Positions 16,567 to 24,243 of a stretch of DNA of 48,509 nucleotides are shown piece by piece. The notes beneath the pieces were generated by a model, which saw only the letters and a program-made list of their open reading frames with translations, ran no database searches and had not been told where the DNA came from. The position numbers and the translations under genes were made by a program. Position 1 is the stretch's first letter; every line of letters begins with the position of its first letter. The DNA is taken from NCBI RefSeq assembly GCF_035695185.1, contig NZ_DASSES010000204.1:1-48509 (forward strand), read 5' to 3'. The DNA is from Frateuria_A sp035695185. Lineage in GTDB: Bacteria > Pseudomonadota > Gammaproteobacteria > Xanthomonadales > Rhodanobacteraceae.

Positions 16567-17037
16567 ATGCGCGCGCGCATGATCGCCATCGGCGAACGCA
16601 TGCCCGGCTGGGTCGCCGAGGGCTTCGCCGAATACCGCAAGCGCCTTTCGCACGAGCTGCCGCTGGAATTGGTGGAGCTCAAGCCCGGTGCCCGCGGCAA
16701 GGGGCGCGACGACGCACGCGCGATCCACGACGAAGGCGTGGCGATGCTCGCCGCGCTCTCCCGCGATACCCACGTGATCGCCCTGGACGGCCGCGGCAAG
16801 ACCTGGTCCAGCGAGGACCTGGCCGGACAACTGGCGAACTGGCGCATGGCCGGCCGTGACCTGGCGTTCCTGATCGGCGGTCCCGACGGCCATGCCCCCG
16901 AGGTGCTGGCGCGCGCCGACCAGCGCTGGTCGCTCGGTCCACTCACGTTGCCGCACATGCTGGTGCGTCTGGTGCTTGCCGAACAGCTCTACCGCGCGAG
17001 CACGCTGCTGGCCGGACATCCCTACCACCGCGCCTGA
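16567..17037 (+). CDS. rlmH: 23S rRNA pseudouridine-1915 N3-methyltransferase
   Basis: A 156-residue SPOUT methyltransferase, matching the family's usual 155. It methylates pseudouridine 1915 in helix 69 of 23S rRNA. The SAM-binding trefoil knot is shown by LIGGPDGH and by the C-terminal SLGPLTLPHMLVRLVLAEQLYRA. ATG 16567 was chosen because it gives the standard N-terminus (MRARMIAIGERMPGW); the open frame upstream runs through the dispersed repeat and has no homology. In most relatives it follows rsfS closely. Its stop is 8 bp from the stop of the convergent next gene. Confidence 0.95.
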   Translation: MRARMIAIGERMPGWVAEGFAEYRKRLSHELPLELVELKPGARGKGRDDARAIHDEGVAMLAALSRDTHVIALDGRGKTWSSEDLAGQLANWRMAGRDLAFLIGGPDGHAPEVLARADQRWSLGPLTLPHMLVRLVLAEQLYRASTLLAGHPYHRA

Positions 17038-17045
17038 CGGGACTC

Positions 17046-17555
17046 CTAGGCCGCCAGTTGAGGCACCTCCGGATGCGCATGCAGCGGCAGGTGCCTGGCA
17101 CCGGTGGCGAGCACGGCCGGGCACGCGGCGGCAAGATGATCACGGTCGGCATCGATGACCACGAGAATGCGGCCACTGGTGATCTCATCCTTGAACTTGC
17201 GGTGCACGGCGTCGGGCACGTCCGTACCGACCAGCGCGCCGGTCCAGCAGCCGACCGCAGCGCCGGCCAGCGCGATGGCCGCACCGCCGGCCAGCGTCAC
17301 GCCAAGCGGCGGCACCGCGACGGCAATCAGGCCCAGCAGCACGCCCGCGCCGCCACCGCAGGCGGCCCCCCGCGCGGCGGCGGGATAGAAGTCGGTGCGC
17401 CCGACCATCAGGTGATCGGGAATCTGTTGCAGCTCGATGTCCTCGCGGGCGATCAGCGAGAGGTCGTTGTCGGGAATACCGGCCTGGCGGGCGGCGGCCA
17501 TGACGGCGCGCGCGGCGGTGAGGTCGGGGGTGCTGAATACGCAGCGGGTCTTCAT
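17046..17555 (-). CDS. hypothetical glycine-rich membrane protein
   Basis: A 169-residue protein of unknown function. Residues 1-55 look like a small alpha/beta domain (MKTRCVFSTPDLTAARAVM, then NDLSLIARED). Residues about 60-110 are two glycine/alanine-rich hydrophobic segments resembling the glycine-zipper core of stress-associated membrane proteins. The C-terminal third is again soluble (GRILVVIDADRDH). Start ATG 17555 is preceded by GGGGAGG. The layout resembles DUF1269-like proteins, but I cannot confirm the family. It shares the neighbourhood with csbD and hemerythrin, which suggests an envelope-stress setting. Confidence 0.7.
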   Translation of the reverse strand: MKTRCVFSTPDLTAARAVMAAARQAGIPDNDLSLIAREDIELQQIPDHLMVGRTDFYPAAARGAACGGGAGVLLGLIAVAVPPLGVTLAGGAAIALAGAAVGCWTGALVGTDVPDAVHRKFKDEITSGRILVVIDADRDHLAAACPAVLATGARHLPLHAHPEVPQLAA

Positions 17556-17695
17556 GGGCGCCTCCCCGGGTAGGCCCCGGCCGGCATGGTCGGCAGCCAT
17601 ACCGTATGGTTCGCGCGGCTGGGTGATGGCTGCGTGCGCCGATTGTTAGCGGCCGCCCGCGGCCCGTGACCGGGCCGGGGCGACGGGGTGGACCT

Positions 17696-17875
17696 TCAGT
17701 CGTCCAGGTCCTCGATCTCGTCCTGGGCCTGGCCGACGTTCTTCTGCACCTTGCCGGCGTTCTTCTCCAGGTTGCCGGCGACCTCCTTGGAGGTATTGCC
17801 CGTCAGCTTGCCGACGCCCTCCTTGATGGTGCCCTTGACCTGGTGCTCGGTGCCTTCGACGCGGTTGTCGTTCAT
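17696..17875 (-). CDS. CsbD-family small stress protein
   Basis: A 59-residue CsbD-like protein, highly charged and predicted helical. The family pattern VEGTEHQVKGTIKEGVGKLTG near residues 6-26 is clear even though split by no recognisable catalytic residue. CsbD proteins are induced by general stress (sigma-B in Bacillus, RpoS in enterics); their biochemical role is not known. The ribosome site AGGAGGAG before ATG 17875 is near-perfect, which points to strong expression. A 227-bp gap separates it from the divergent alcohol dehydrogenase gene. Confidence 0.88.
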   Translation of the reverse strand: MNDNRVEGTEHQVKGTIKEGVGKLTGNTSKEVAGNLEKNAGKVQKNVGQAQDEIEDLDD

Positions 17876-18102
17876 GTGGGTCTCCTCCTGGCCTGCCGGG
17901 TGCAGGCCCGGTTGGTTATAGGGGGATGCGTGTTCAGCGCCGGTGACAGCCGCGCAAGCATTCCGCCGAGCCGTGGCCTGGCTGCTGGCAAGGCACACAG
18001 GCCACTGTTCCGGAAAGGAAATCCATGCGTGTCCTTCCCGCCTCGACGACATGCGCGCGGTTAGCTTCCGGCGGACCCAGGGCCCGCCTCGAAGGAGACA
18101 CC

Positions 18103-19305
18103 ATGCTTGCCACCACCTATCGCCGACCCTACCGGGTGCGGGCCGCGCACGTGCCCGAGCCGGTGATCGAACACCCGGACGACGCCATCGTGCGGGTGAC
18201 GCGCGCCTGCATCTGCGGTTCGGACCTGCACCTCTACCATGGCCTGGTGCCGGACACCCGCGTGGGTTCGATCTTCGGGCACGAGTTCACCGGCATCGTG
18301 GAAGAGGTCGGCGCGAACGTGCGCAACCTGAAAGTGGGCGACCACGTGCTGGTGCCGTTCAACGTGTTCTGCGGAACCTGCGCCTCGTGCTCGCGCGAGC
18401 TCTACGGCAACTGCGAGAACGTCAATCCGGAGGCGACCGCCGTCGGTGGCGCCTATGGCTACTCGCACACGGCCGGTGGCTACGACGGCGGCCAGGCCGA
18501 GTACGTGCGCGTGCCCTTCGCCGACATCGGCCCGACGGTGATCCCGTCCGACATCCACATCGAGGACGCGGTGCTGCTTACCGACGTGGTGCCGACCGGC
18601 TACCAGGCGGCCGAGATGGGCGACATCCACGAGAACGATACCGTGGTGGTGTTCGGCGCCGGCCCGATCGGGCTGATGGCCGCGCGCTGCGCCTGGCTGA
18701 TGGGGGCCGGCCGGGTGATCGTGGTCGACCAGTACGACTACCGCCTGGAGTTCGCACGCCGCTTCGCCCAGGCCGAGACGGTCAACTTCCGCGAGGTGGA
18801 GGACATGGCCGTGCACATCAAGAGAATGACCGACTGGCAGGGCGCCGACGTCTGCATCGACGCGGTCGGCTGCGAGGCCGACGGCAACTTCATGCAGACC
18901 CTGACCGGGGTGAAGATGAAGCTGCAGGCCGGTGCCGCCACCGCGCTGCACTGGGCGATCAACTCGGTGCGGCGCGGCGGCAACGTCTCGATCGTCGGCG
19001 TCTATGGCCCGACCTTCAACCTGGTGCCGATCGGCAGCGCGATGAACAAGGGGCTGACCCTGCGCATGAACCAGGCCAGCGTGAAGCGCCACCTGCCGCA
19101 TCTGATCGAGCACATCCGTGCCGGCCGGCTCAAGCCGCGCGAACTGATCACCCACCGCGTCCCACTGGAGGAGGTCGACGAGGCCTACCACCGCTTCTCG
19201 GCCAAGCAGGACGGTTGCATCAAGACCGTGCTGATCCCGCCCGGCGCCGATCGTCTCGACACGCCCACGCCGGTCGCCAGCCCGGCATCCAACCACCTGC
19301 ACTGA
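18103..19305 (+). CDS. Zinc-dependent alcohol/formaldehyde dehydrogenase-like protein
   Basis: A 400-residue medium-chain dehydrogenase. The catalytic zinc ligands appear in CICGSDLHLYHG and GHEFTG; the structural zinc lobe has four cysteines in CGTCASCSRELYGNC. The Rossmann motif GAGPIGLMAA precedes VIVVDQ, an acidic residue expected for NAD. The pattern and length fit the glutathione-independent formaldehyde dehydrogenase-like branch, but the real substrate is unknown. AAGGAG lies 7 nt before ATG 18103. A small unknown gene starts 10 bp after the stop and is likely co-transcribed. Confidence 0.88.
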   Translation: MLATTYRRPYRVRAAHVPEPVIEHPDDAIVRVTRACICGSDLHLYHGLVPDTRVGSIFGHEFTGIVEEVGANVRNLKVGDHVLVPFNVFCGTCASCSRELYGNCENVNPEATAVGGAYGYSHTAGGYDGGQAEYVRVPFADIGPTVIPSDIHIEDAVLLTDVVPTGYQAAEMGDIHENDTVVVFGAGPIGLMAARCAWLMGAGRVIVVDQYDYRLEFARRFAQAETVNFREVEDMAVHIKRMTDWQGADVCIDAVGCEADGNFMQTLTGVKMKLQAGAATALHWAINSVRRGGNVSIVGVYGPTFNLVPIGSAMNKGLTLRMNQASVKRHLPHLIEHIRAGRLKPRELITHRVPLEEVDEAYHRFSAKQDGCIKTVLIPPGADRLDTPTPVASPASNHLH

Positions 19306-19315
19306 AGGCCAAGCG

Positions 19316-19738
19316 ATGAACCAGGCGAACGACCACTCGCACATCCCCGACTGGGGCGTGGACCTCGATCCGGCCCGGCGCCCGGCGGTGCCGATGGAGC
19401 ATACGCCGCCGCGGCTGGAGGGCCTGCACTGGGACCGGCCCGCGCAGCAGCCCCGCACGGTGGAGGTACTCCACTCGATCGAGCGCCCCGGCATCCCGCC
19501 GGTGTTCGGCACCAGCGTGCCGCCGAGCGGCGTGAGCGGCTGGATCCGCCGGCGCGCCTTCCGTCGCAGCGAGAGCGACCTGCGGCACTGGATGCTCCTG
19601 CTACTGGCCGACCGCGTGAACGTGGCCGAGGGCCTGGTCGACGACGTGCGCCGCTCGCCACGCGCGCGGGCGGCCGCCTTCGGCGTGGCGGGTGCGGCGC
19701 TGGCGGTATGGATGCTGCGGCGGCGCCGGCAGGCCTGA
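19316..19738 (+). CDS. hypothetical protein with C-terminal membrane anchor
   Basis: A 140-residue protein I do not recognise. The first 80 residues are proline-rich and probably disordered (for example GVDLDPARRPAVPMEHTPP). A helical segment with arginine clusters follows, and the C-terminus has one membrane helix (AAAFGVAGAALAVWML) closed by RRRRQA. ATG 19316 is 10 bp after the stop of the alcohol dehydrogenase, so it is probably the second gene of that operon. It could tether a partner to the inner membrane; that is only a guess. Confidence 0.68.
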   Translation: MNQANDHSHIPDWGVDLDPARRPAVPMEHTPPRLEGLHWDRPAQQPRTVEVLHSIERPGIPPVFGTSVPPSGVSGWIRRRAFRRSESDLRHWMLLLLADRVNVAEGLVDDVRRSPRARAAAFGVAGAALAVWMLRRRRQA

Positions 19739-19784
19739 TCCCGGCAAGGGAGTCCACCCGCGGCCTCCCCTGCCCGAACGGCAT

Positions 19785-20036
19785 TCAGTGGCGTTCCGCC
19801 GCGGCGTCGTCGTTCTTCAGCACCCCGCGCAGGTTGAACAGGAACAGGCCCACCTGCAGCCCGATCAGCGCCCAGGCGCGGTCGTGCCAGCCCCAGGCCA
19901 CCCACAGCACGTTGCTCAGCACGAAGCAGCCGAAGCCCCAGGTGCGCTTGCGCCGCGACAGCGACCCGACCAGCCAGGCGGCCAGCAGGGTGATCGCCAT
20001 CGCCGGCCATTGCAGGGCGTCAATCATGTCGCTCAT
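19785..20036 (-). CDS. small three-helix inner membrane protein
   Basis: An 83-residue protein with about three hydrophobic segments (WPAMAITLLAAWLVG, FGCFVLSNVLWVAWGW, ALIGLQVGLFLFNLRGV). It faintly recalls half-transporters of the PnuC or SemiSWEET kind, but it is too short for a firm family call. ATG 20036 is preferred to the longer open frame, whose first 11 residues are arginine/glycine filler. It is convergent with the 19316 gene and downstream of the hemerythrin gene on the same strand, with a perfect 9-bp hairpin between them. Confidence 0.65.
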   Translation of the reverse strand: MSDMIDALQWPAMAITLLAAWLVGSLSRRKRTWGFGCFVLSNVLWVAWGWHDRAWALIGLQVGLFLFNLRGVLKNDDAAAERH

Positions 20037-20075
20037 GGCGCGGCCGCCCTGACGGCCGCGCCACGGCAACGGCTG

Positions 20076-20100
20076 CGCACCACCGGAAGAGGGTGGTGCG
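20076..20100 (-). repeat. perfect 9-bp stem-loop between hemerythrin and small membrane gene
   Basis: CGCACCACC at 20076-20084 pairs exactly with GGTGGTGCG at 20092-20100 around a 7-nt loop. No T-run follows, so it is not a classical terminator; it may be an mRNA 3'-end stabiliser or attenuator downstream of the hemerythrin gene. Confidence 0.5.
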
Positions 20101-20151
20101 GCCCGCCCGGGCCCTGCCGCGAATGAAGGGCGGGGTGATGCGGGCGTGCGC

Positions 20152-20676
20152 TCAGGCGGGCGAGTCCGGGTTGCGCATCATCGCCACCGCAGAGGTCTTG
20201 AACCTGGCGTAGCCCTCGATCGCGTCGGCCGCGGAGGAATCCTTCCACTGGGCGTATTTCCGGTCCAGCTGGGCCAGTTCTTCCGCGCTGAACAGCTGGC
20301 GCACGGCATCGAACATCTTGGTTTCTTCCTCGTGCGCGTGGTGCTTGATCATTTCGCCGCATACCTGCACGGACCCGGCGAACTGGCGCGAGTCGACATC
20401 GGCTGCGTGGATATCGGGCAGCACCGCCAGCTCCACCGCGCGATGCTCCTGGATCGCCTCGGCATAGATCAGCCTCTGCTCGTGGTTCGCGCGCTTTTCG
20501 AACTCGGGGTAGAACACCGTCTCCTCCCACTTGGCATGCGGGATGAGCGCGGCCTCGATCTGCTTGAGCAGTTCGTGGCGGGCATCGGCTTCCGAATCGG
20601 CGGTCTTGTTGATCCTGGCGAACAACTCGCGCAGCTGGTCGTGCTCGCTCTTGAGGGTGTCGAGGATGTCGGGCAT
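20152..20676 (-). CDS. Hemerythrin HHE-domain protein
   Basis: A 174-residue four-helix protein with hemerythrin-type di-iron ligands: His12 (EHDQLR), His47 and Glu51 (HAKWEE), His78 (EHRA) and the HHAHEEE cluster at 112-118. Such single-domain proteins bind oxygen or nitric oxide, or act in iron and oxidative-stress handling in the cytoplasm. The final 45 residues are helical and rich in charged residues. GGGAG precedes ATG 20676. It is divergent from the borosin methyltransferase gene across 129 bp, so the two could share regulation, though I see no convincing operator there. Confidence 0.88.
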   Translation of the reverse strand: MPDILDTLKSEHDQLRELFARINKTADSEADARHELLKQIEAALIPHAKWEETVFYPEFEKRANHEQRLIYAEAIQEHRAVELAVLPDIHAADVDSRQFAGSVQVCGEMIKHHAHEEETKMFDAVRQLFSAEELAQLDRKYAQWKDSSAADAIEGYARFKTSAVAMMRNPDSPA

Positions 20677-20805
20677 GAAAAGTGCTCCCGGTGGGCCTGG
20701 CCCGATTGGATAATGCGTGCCGTCGGGCGGCTGTGAAGCGGGGGAGTCGGCACTCCAGGAACGCCGCGGGTTGTGTCAGGCTGCCCGGCAACAGGGGGTA
20801 GTGTC

Positions 20806-21612
20806 TTGGAAATCAATCAGCAGCCCGGCAGCCTGGTCTGCGTGGGCATCGGCATGACGCTCGGCTCCCACCTGGGGCCGTTGTCGCGCAGCTACATCGA
20901 GCAGGCCGATGTGGTGTTCGCCGCCGTGTCCGACGGGGTCGTCGAACTGTGGCTGCAGCGGATGCACGATGACGTCCGCAGCCTTCAGTCCCATTACCGC
21001 GAAGGCAAGTCGCGCATGCAGACGTACCGGGAGATGGTGCAGGCCATGCTCGCCGAGGTGCGCCTGGGCAAGCGGGTCTGCGGCGTGTTCTACGGGCATC
21101 CGGGGGTATTCGCCTGGGCGCCGCACAAGGCCATCCAGATGGCCCGTGAGGAGGGCTACAGCGCGCACATGGAGCCGGGCGTCTCGGCCGAGGACTGTCT
21201 CTATGCGGACCTGGGGATCGATCCGGGCGATTGTGGCTGCCAGCACTACGAAGCCAGCCAGTTCATGCTCTACCGGCGCCGGGTCGATCCCGGCGCCTGG
21301 CTGGTGTTGTGGCAGGTGGGCCTTGCCGGCGATCGCTCGCTGAGGCGCTTTTCCACCGATGCCGCCTACCGCCAGGTACTGGTCGACGTGCTCGTGCGGG
21401 ACTACCCGCGCGAGCACGAAGTGATCATCTACCGTGCCGCCACGCTGCCCATCCAGCCGCCGCGCATCGAGCGGCTGCCACTGGAGCGGCTTCCCGGGGC
21501 GCTGATCGAAATCGCGGACACGGTGGTCGTGCCGCCTTCGCAGGCCTTGATTCCCGACCAGGAGATCCGGGCACGGCTCGAGCAGCTCGACGCGCAAGCG
21601 GTCCGTCCGTGA
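20806..21612 (+). CDS. Split-borosin alpha-N-methyltransferase (SonM-like, tetrapyrrole-methylase fold)
   Basis: A 268-residue SAM-dependent methyltransferase that, recalled from memory, aligns along its length with SonM of Shewanella, the enzyme that methylates backbone amides of the borosin precursor SonA. Shared stretches are GSLVCVG, LSRSYIE, YGHPGVFA, MEPGVSAE, ADLGIDPG, YEASQFM, HEVIIY and QPPRIERLPL. The four catalytic positions Tyr58/Arg67/Tyr71/Tyr93 of SonM correspond to Tyr64, Arg70, Tyr74 and Tyr96 here. It is a stand-alone enzyme without fused substrate, so it needs a separate precursor; the gene at 22159 fits. TTG 20806 has AGGGGG 7 nt upstream; GTG 20773 is a weaker alternative. 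It overlaps the next gene by 4 nt. Confidence 0.92.
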   Translation: MEINQQPGSLVCVGIGMTLGSHLGPLSRSYIEQADVVFAAVSDGVVELWLQRMHDDVRSLQSHYREGKSRMQTYREMVQAMLAEVRLGKRVCGVFYGHPGVFAWAPHKAIQMAREEGYSAHMEPGVSAEDCLYADLGIDPGDCGCQHYEASQFMLYRRRVDPGAWLVLWQVGLAGDRSLRRFSTDAAYRQVLVDVLVRDYPREHEVIIYRAATLPIQPPRIERLPLERLPGALIEIADTVVVPPSQALIPDQEIRARLEQLDAQAVRP

Positions 21613-22196
21613 CCCGCCGGCTGCCCGGACAGGTGAGCCTCCGGACCGAACGCATGCGACTGCGCTCGCTGGTCGCGCAGGACGAAGCGTTGTTCTGTTC
21701 GCTGTACTGCGACCGGGACACCATGCGCTTTGTCGGGCCGCCGCTGTCCCCGCAGGCGGCTACCCGGTGGTTCCGCGACCTGCTGGCTCCGGGCGGGGGG
21801 CGCCAGCCCCTCCTTCTTGCGATGGAGGAACGAACCGGCGGGCGGTTGGGCCTTTGCGGGGTCACCTGCTGGGTCCCGGATGCACGGCATCTTGAAGTAG
21901 GCATACTATTGCTGGCGGAGGCCCGCGCACGCGGGTTTGCCCGCGAGGGGATGACGGCGTTGCTTCGGTGGCTGTTCGAGACGACGGCCGTCGACGAAAT
22001 CCGCGTGGAATTTTCCGCCGAATGCGCCGCGGTAAGGCGCCTCAACGAACGTATCGGTTTCGCCCCCTGCGCCATCGGTGGGGGGCGGGCCGGCTCGGGA
22101 AGACTGACCTGGTCCGTGGGACGCGCATCCTGGGGCCGTGTCGAAAAGGGGGATGGCAATGACGGACGTAATCGATCTGCTGGAAGTTCTGGGTAG
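21609..22196 (+). CDS. GNAT-family acetyltransferase within the borosin operon
   Basis: A 195-residue RimJ/RimL-like GNAT. The N-terminus reads LRTERMRLRSLVAQDEALF, typical of that subgroup; the acetyl-CoA loop is ARARGFAREGM; and RRLNERIGF is the usual C-terminal element. GTG 21609 overlaps the methyltransferase stop, and the 3' end overlaps the predicted precursor gene by 38 nt, so the gene is embedded in the operon. Its last 25 residues, read through the overlap, look unconserved. A role in acetylating the peptide product, or in self-protection against it, is possible but is inference from position only. Confidence 0.82.
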   Translation: MTRRLPGQVSLRTERMRLRSLVAQDEALFCSLYCDRDTMRFVGPPLSPQAATRWFRDLLAPGGGRQPLLLAMEERTGGRLGLCGVTCWVPDARHLEVGILLLAEARARGFAREGMTALLRWLFETTAVDEIRVEFSAECAAVRRLNERIGFAPCAIGGGRAGSGRLTWSVGRASWGRVEKGDGNDGRNRSAGSSG

Positions 22197-22443
22197 CAAT
22201 GCCGCTGCGCGCGATGCACTGATCGACGGGATCCTGCCCGTGTCGGGCCTCGACGAGGAGGTCCGGGCCGCCATCCTGGCGCGTGACGACCGGCGCCTCA
22301 GGCACCTGCTCGGCGCGACCAATGTCTGCTGCGCGCTGATGCCTTCGAGGGATCCGATGCGCGACGAGCCGGAGCGGGAAGACGACACGCCGTTGCCGGA
22401 CGAGGACACCTCGCTGTCCGACCGATCCAGGCTCGCAGGCTAG
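22159..22443 (+). CDS. Probable split-borosin precursor peptide (borosin-binding domain plus core)
   Basis: A 94-residue protein. Residues 1-52 resemble the helical borosin-binding domain of SonA: VIDLLEVLGSN, then GLDEEVRAAILARDD and RRLRHLLG correspond to DFFTQLGQD, GLTDEQINAVMTGD and EKLKTLSG. Directly after it comes ATNVCCALMPSRDP, where SonA has its methylated core. The tail from residue 67 is acidic and proline-bearing (EPEREDDTPLPDEDTS) and longer than in SonA. AAGGGGG lies 6 nt before ATG 22159, similar to the methyltransferase ribosome site; ATG 22153 and GTG 22138 are less likely. The diguanylate cyclase gene starts 2 nt after its stop. Confidence 0.82.
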   Translation: MTDVIDLLEVLGSNAAARDALIDGILPVSGLDEEVRAAILARDDRRLRHLLGATNVCCALMPSRDPMRDEPEREDDTPLPDEDTSLSDRSRLAG

Positions 22444-22445
22444 CC

Positions 22446-24230
22446 GTGAAACCGCTGGGTTGGTGGCGTTTGCCGGTGCTGTTTGCCGGCACGCTGTGCG
22501 CGACGATCGCCGTGGCCGCGACCACGCCCGCAGCCACGCCCCCGGGCCACCTTGGGAACAGCGCGGACCGGATGCTGCTCCAGGCCGATGGCCTGGCGAC
22601 CACCAACCAGTCGGCCTATGTCCCCCTGCTGAAGCGGCTGGACGGGCTGCGACCCGGCCTGTCGCCCGAGCAACGCCTGCACCTGGACTATCTGCAGGGA
22701 TGGCAGCTCGCCTACGAAGGGCACTACGAAGACGCCGGCCGCCGATTGCGCGCGGTGCTGGACAGCTCCGGTGATGCCACGTTGCGGCTGCGCGCGGGGG
22801 CCACCCTGATCAACATGCTGGGAATTTCCTCGCGCTACCAGGAGGCGTTCTCGCGCCTGAGCGACCTGCTCAACGACCTGCCCAAGGTGAGCGACCATGC
22901 CGCGCGCGCGCAGGCCATCGGTGTGGCTGCGATCCTCTACAACGAAGCGGGCCAGTACGCCCTGGCCGCATCCTTTGCCGACCGGATGCTGGAGGAAAGC
23001 CCCGACAAGCGGATCGTCTGCAGGAGCGCATACCTGCGGCTGGGATCGCAGTACCGCGCGGGCAAGCCACCTTCGCTGCGCACCTACGACGAGGCCGCCG
23101 CCCAATGCGACCAGGCGAGCGAGCCGATTTTCGCCGGCTTCATCCGGGGCTACGCCGCCTCGATCCTGCTGGACGCCAAGCAGCCGGACGCGGCGCTGTC
23201 GCTGCTGCGCGCGGGGTATGCCAAGGTGGCCGCGACGCACTATCCACGCCTCGTTTCGCACTTCGACGCATTGCTCGCGCAAGCCAACTGGGACGGCGGG
23301 AACGTCGCCCAGACCAGGGCTTTCGCCCTCGCGGCCATCCGGAACAGCATCCGCAAGGAATACACCCAGCCGCTCATCCAGGGCTACCGGCTGCTTTACG
23401 AGGTGGAGAAGAAGCAGGGGCATGCCGTCGCGGCACTGCAATACCACGAGAAGTACGCGGAAGCCGACAAGGGCTACCTGGATGAGGTAAGCGCCAAGGC
23501 GCTGGCCTATCAGCTGGTCAGGCAGCAGGTGCAGGCAAAGAAGGCCGAGGTCGGCGCCCTGGCGCGCAAGAACCAGATCCTCCAGTTGCAGCAGGCGCTC
23601 GACCGCAAGGAGGTGGAGGCCAGCCGGCTGTACATCGCCGTGCTGGTGCTCGGGCTGCTGGCGATCGGCCTCTGGCTGCTGCGCCTGAAGCGCTCGCAAC
23701 TGAAGTTCATGCGGCTGGCGCAGTGCGACAGCCTGACCGGCATCTACAACCGCAAGCACTTCATGAGCGAGGCGGAGTATTCGCTGCGCTACGTACAGCG
23801 CTCCGACCGCGGCGCCTGCCTCATCCTGATCGACCTGGACCATTTCAAGCTGATCAACGACACCCATGGCCATGCCATGGGCGACCAGGTACTGCGCAGC
23901 GCCGTGGCCGCCTGCCAGGAGCACGTGCGTTCGACCGACGTGTTCGGTCGCCTCGGCGGCGAGGAGTTCGGCGTGATGTTGCCCGAGTGCGGGCTGGACG
24001 GCGGCATCGAGCGTGCCGAATTGATCCGGCGCGCGGTGGCGATGGTGAGCGACCAGGCGGAGCCGGGCATCCCGGTGTCGGCCAGTTTCGGCGTGGCGTT
24101 CACCGGCGAGTCCGGCTACGACCTGCGCCAGCTGTTGATGGACGCCGACCACGCGCTCTACCGCGCCAAACGCGCCGGACGAAACTGCGTGGTTGCCGGC
24201 AAGCAGGGGGAAGGGGTGGTGGTCGCCTGA
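22446..24230 (+). CDS. Periplasmic TPR-sensor diguanylate cyclase
   Basis: A 594-residue protein. A signal peptide or anchor (about 5-25) is followed by a TPR-like helical sensor (about 35-380), a coiled coil, one membrane helix (LYIAVLVLGLLAIGLWLL, near 395-415) and a GGDEF domain. The active site is GGEEF at 504-508 and the inhibitory RxxD site is at 495-498, so synthesis of cyclic di-GMP with product feedback is expected. The layout resembles tetratricopeptide GGDEF proteins common in Xanthomonadaceae. GTG 22446 starts 2 nt after the precursor stop, so the borosin operon and this enzyme are almost certainly on one transcript. Confidence 0.9.
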   Translation: MKPLGWWRLPVLFAGTLCATIAVAATTPAATPPGHLGNSADRMLLQADGLATTNQSAYVPLLKRLDGLRPGLSPEQRLHLDYLQGWQLAYEGHYEDAGRRLRAVLDSSGDATLRLRAGATLINMLGISSRYQEAFSRLSDLLNDLPKVSDHAARAQAIGVAAILYNEAGQYALAASFADRMLEESPDKRIVCRSAYLRLGSQYRAGKPPSLRTYDEAAAQCDQASEPIFAGFIRGYAASILLDAKQPDAALSLLRAGYAKVAATHYPRLVSHFDALLAQANWDGGNVAQTRAFALAAIRNSIRKEYTQPLIQGYRLLYEVEKKQGHAVAALQYHEKYAEADKGYLDEVSAKALAYQLVRQQVQAKKAEVGALARKNQILQLQQALDRKEVEASRLYIAVLVLGLLAIGLWLLRLKRSQLKFMRLAQCDSLTGIYNRKHFMSEAEYSLRYVQRSDRGACLILIDLDHFKLINDTHGHAMGDQVLRSAVAACQEHVRSTDVFGRLGGEEFGVMLPECGLDGGIERAELIRRAVAMVSDQAEPGIPVSASFGVAFTGESGYDLRQLLMDADHALYRAKRAGRNCVVAGKQGEGVVVA

Positions 24231-24243
24231 GGCGCGGCCGCCG

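Noticed and set aside
19739..19784. bidirectional terminator between the 19316 and 19785 genes
   Set aside because: The possible stem (GGCAAGGGAG with CTCCCCTGCC) has a mismatch and lacks T-runs on either side.
20677..20805. sigma70 promoter for the borosin operon (GATAAT at 20709-20714)
   Set aside because: The -10-like box is good but nothing resembling TTGACA lies 16-18 bp upstream, so I did not list it as a feature.
20773..20805. GTG 20773 as the start of the methyltransferase
   Set aside because: TTG 20806 has AGGGGG at 7 nt and gives a start close to SonM; the GTG would add 11 residues with no ribosome site.
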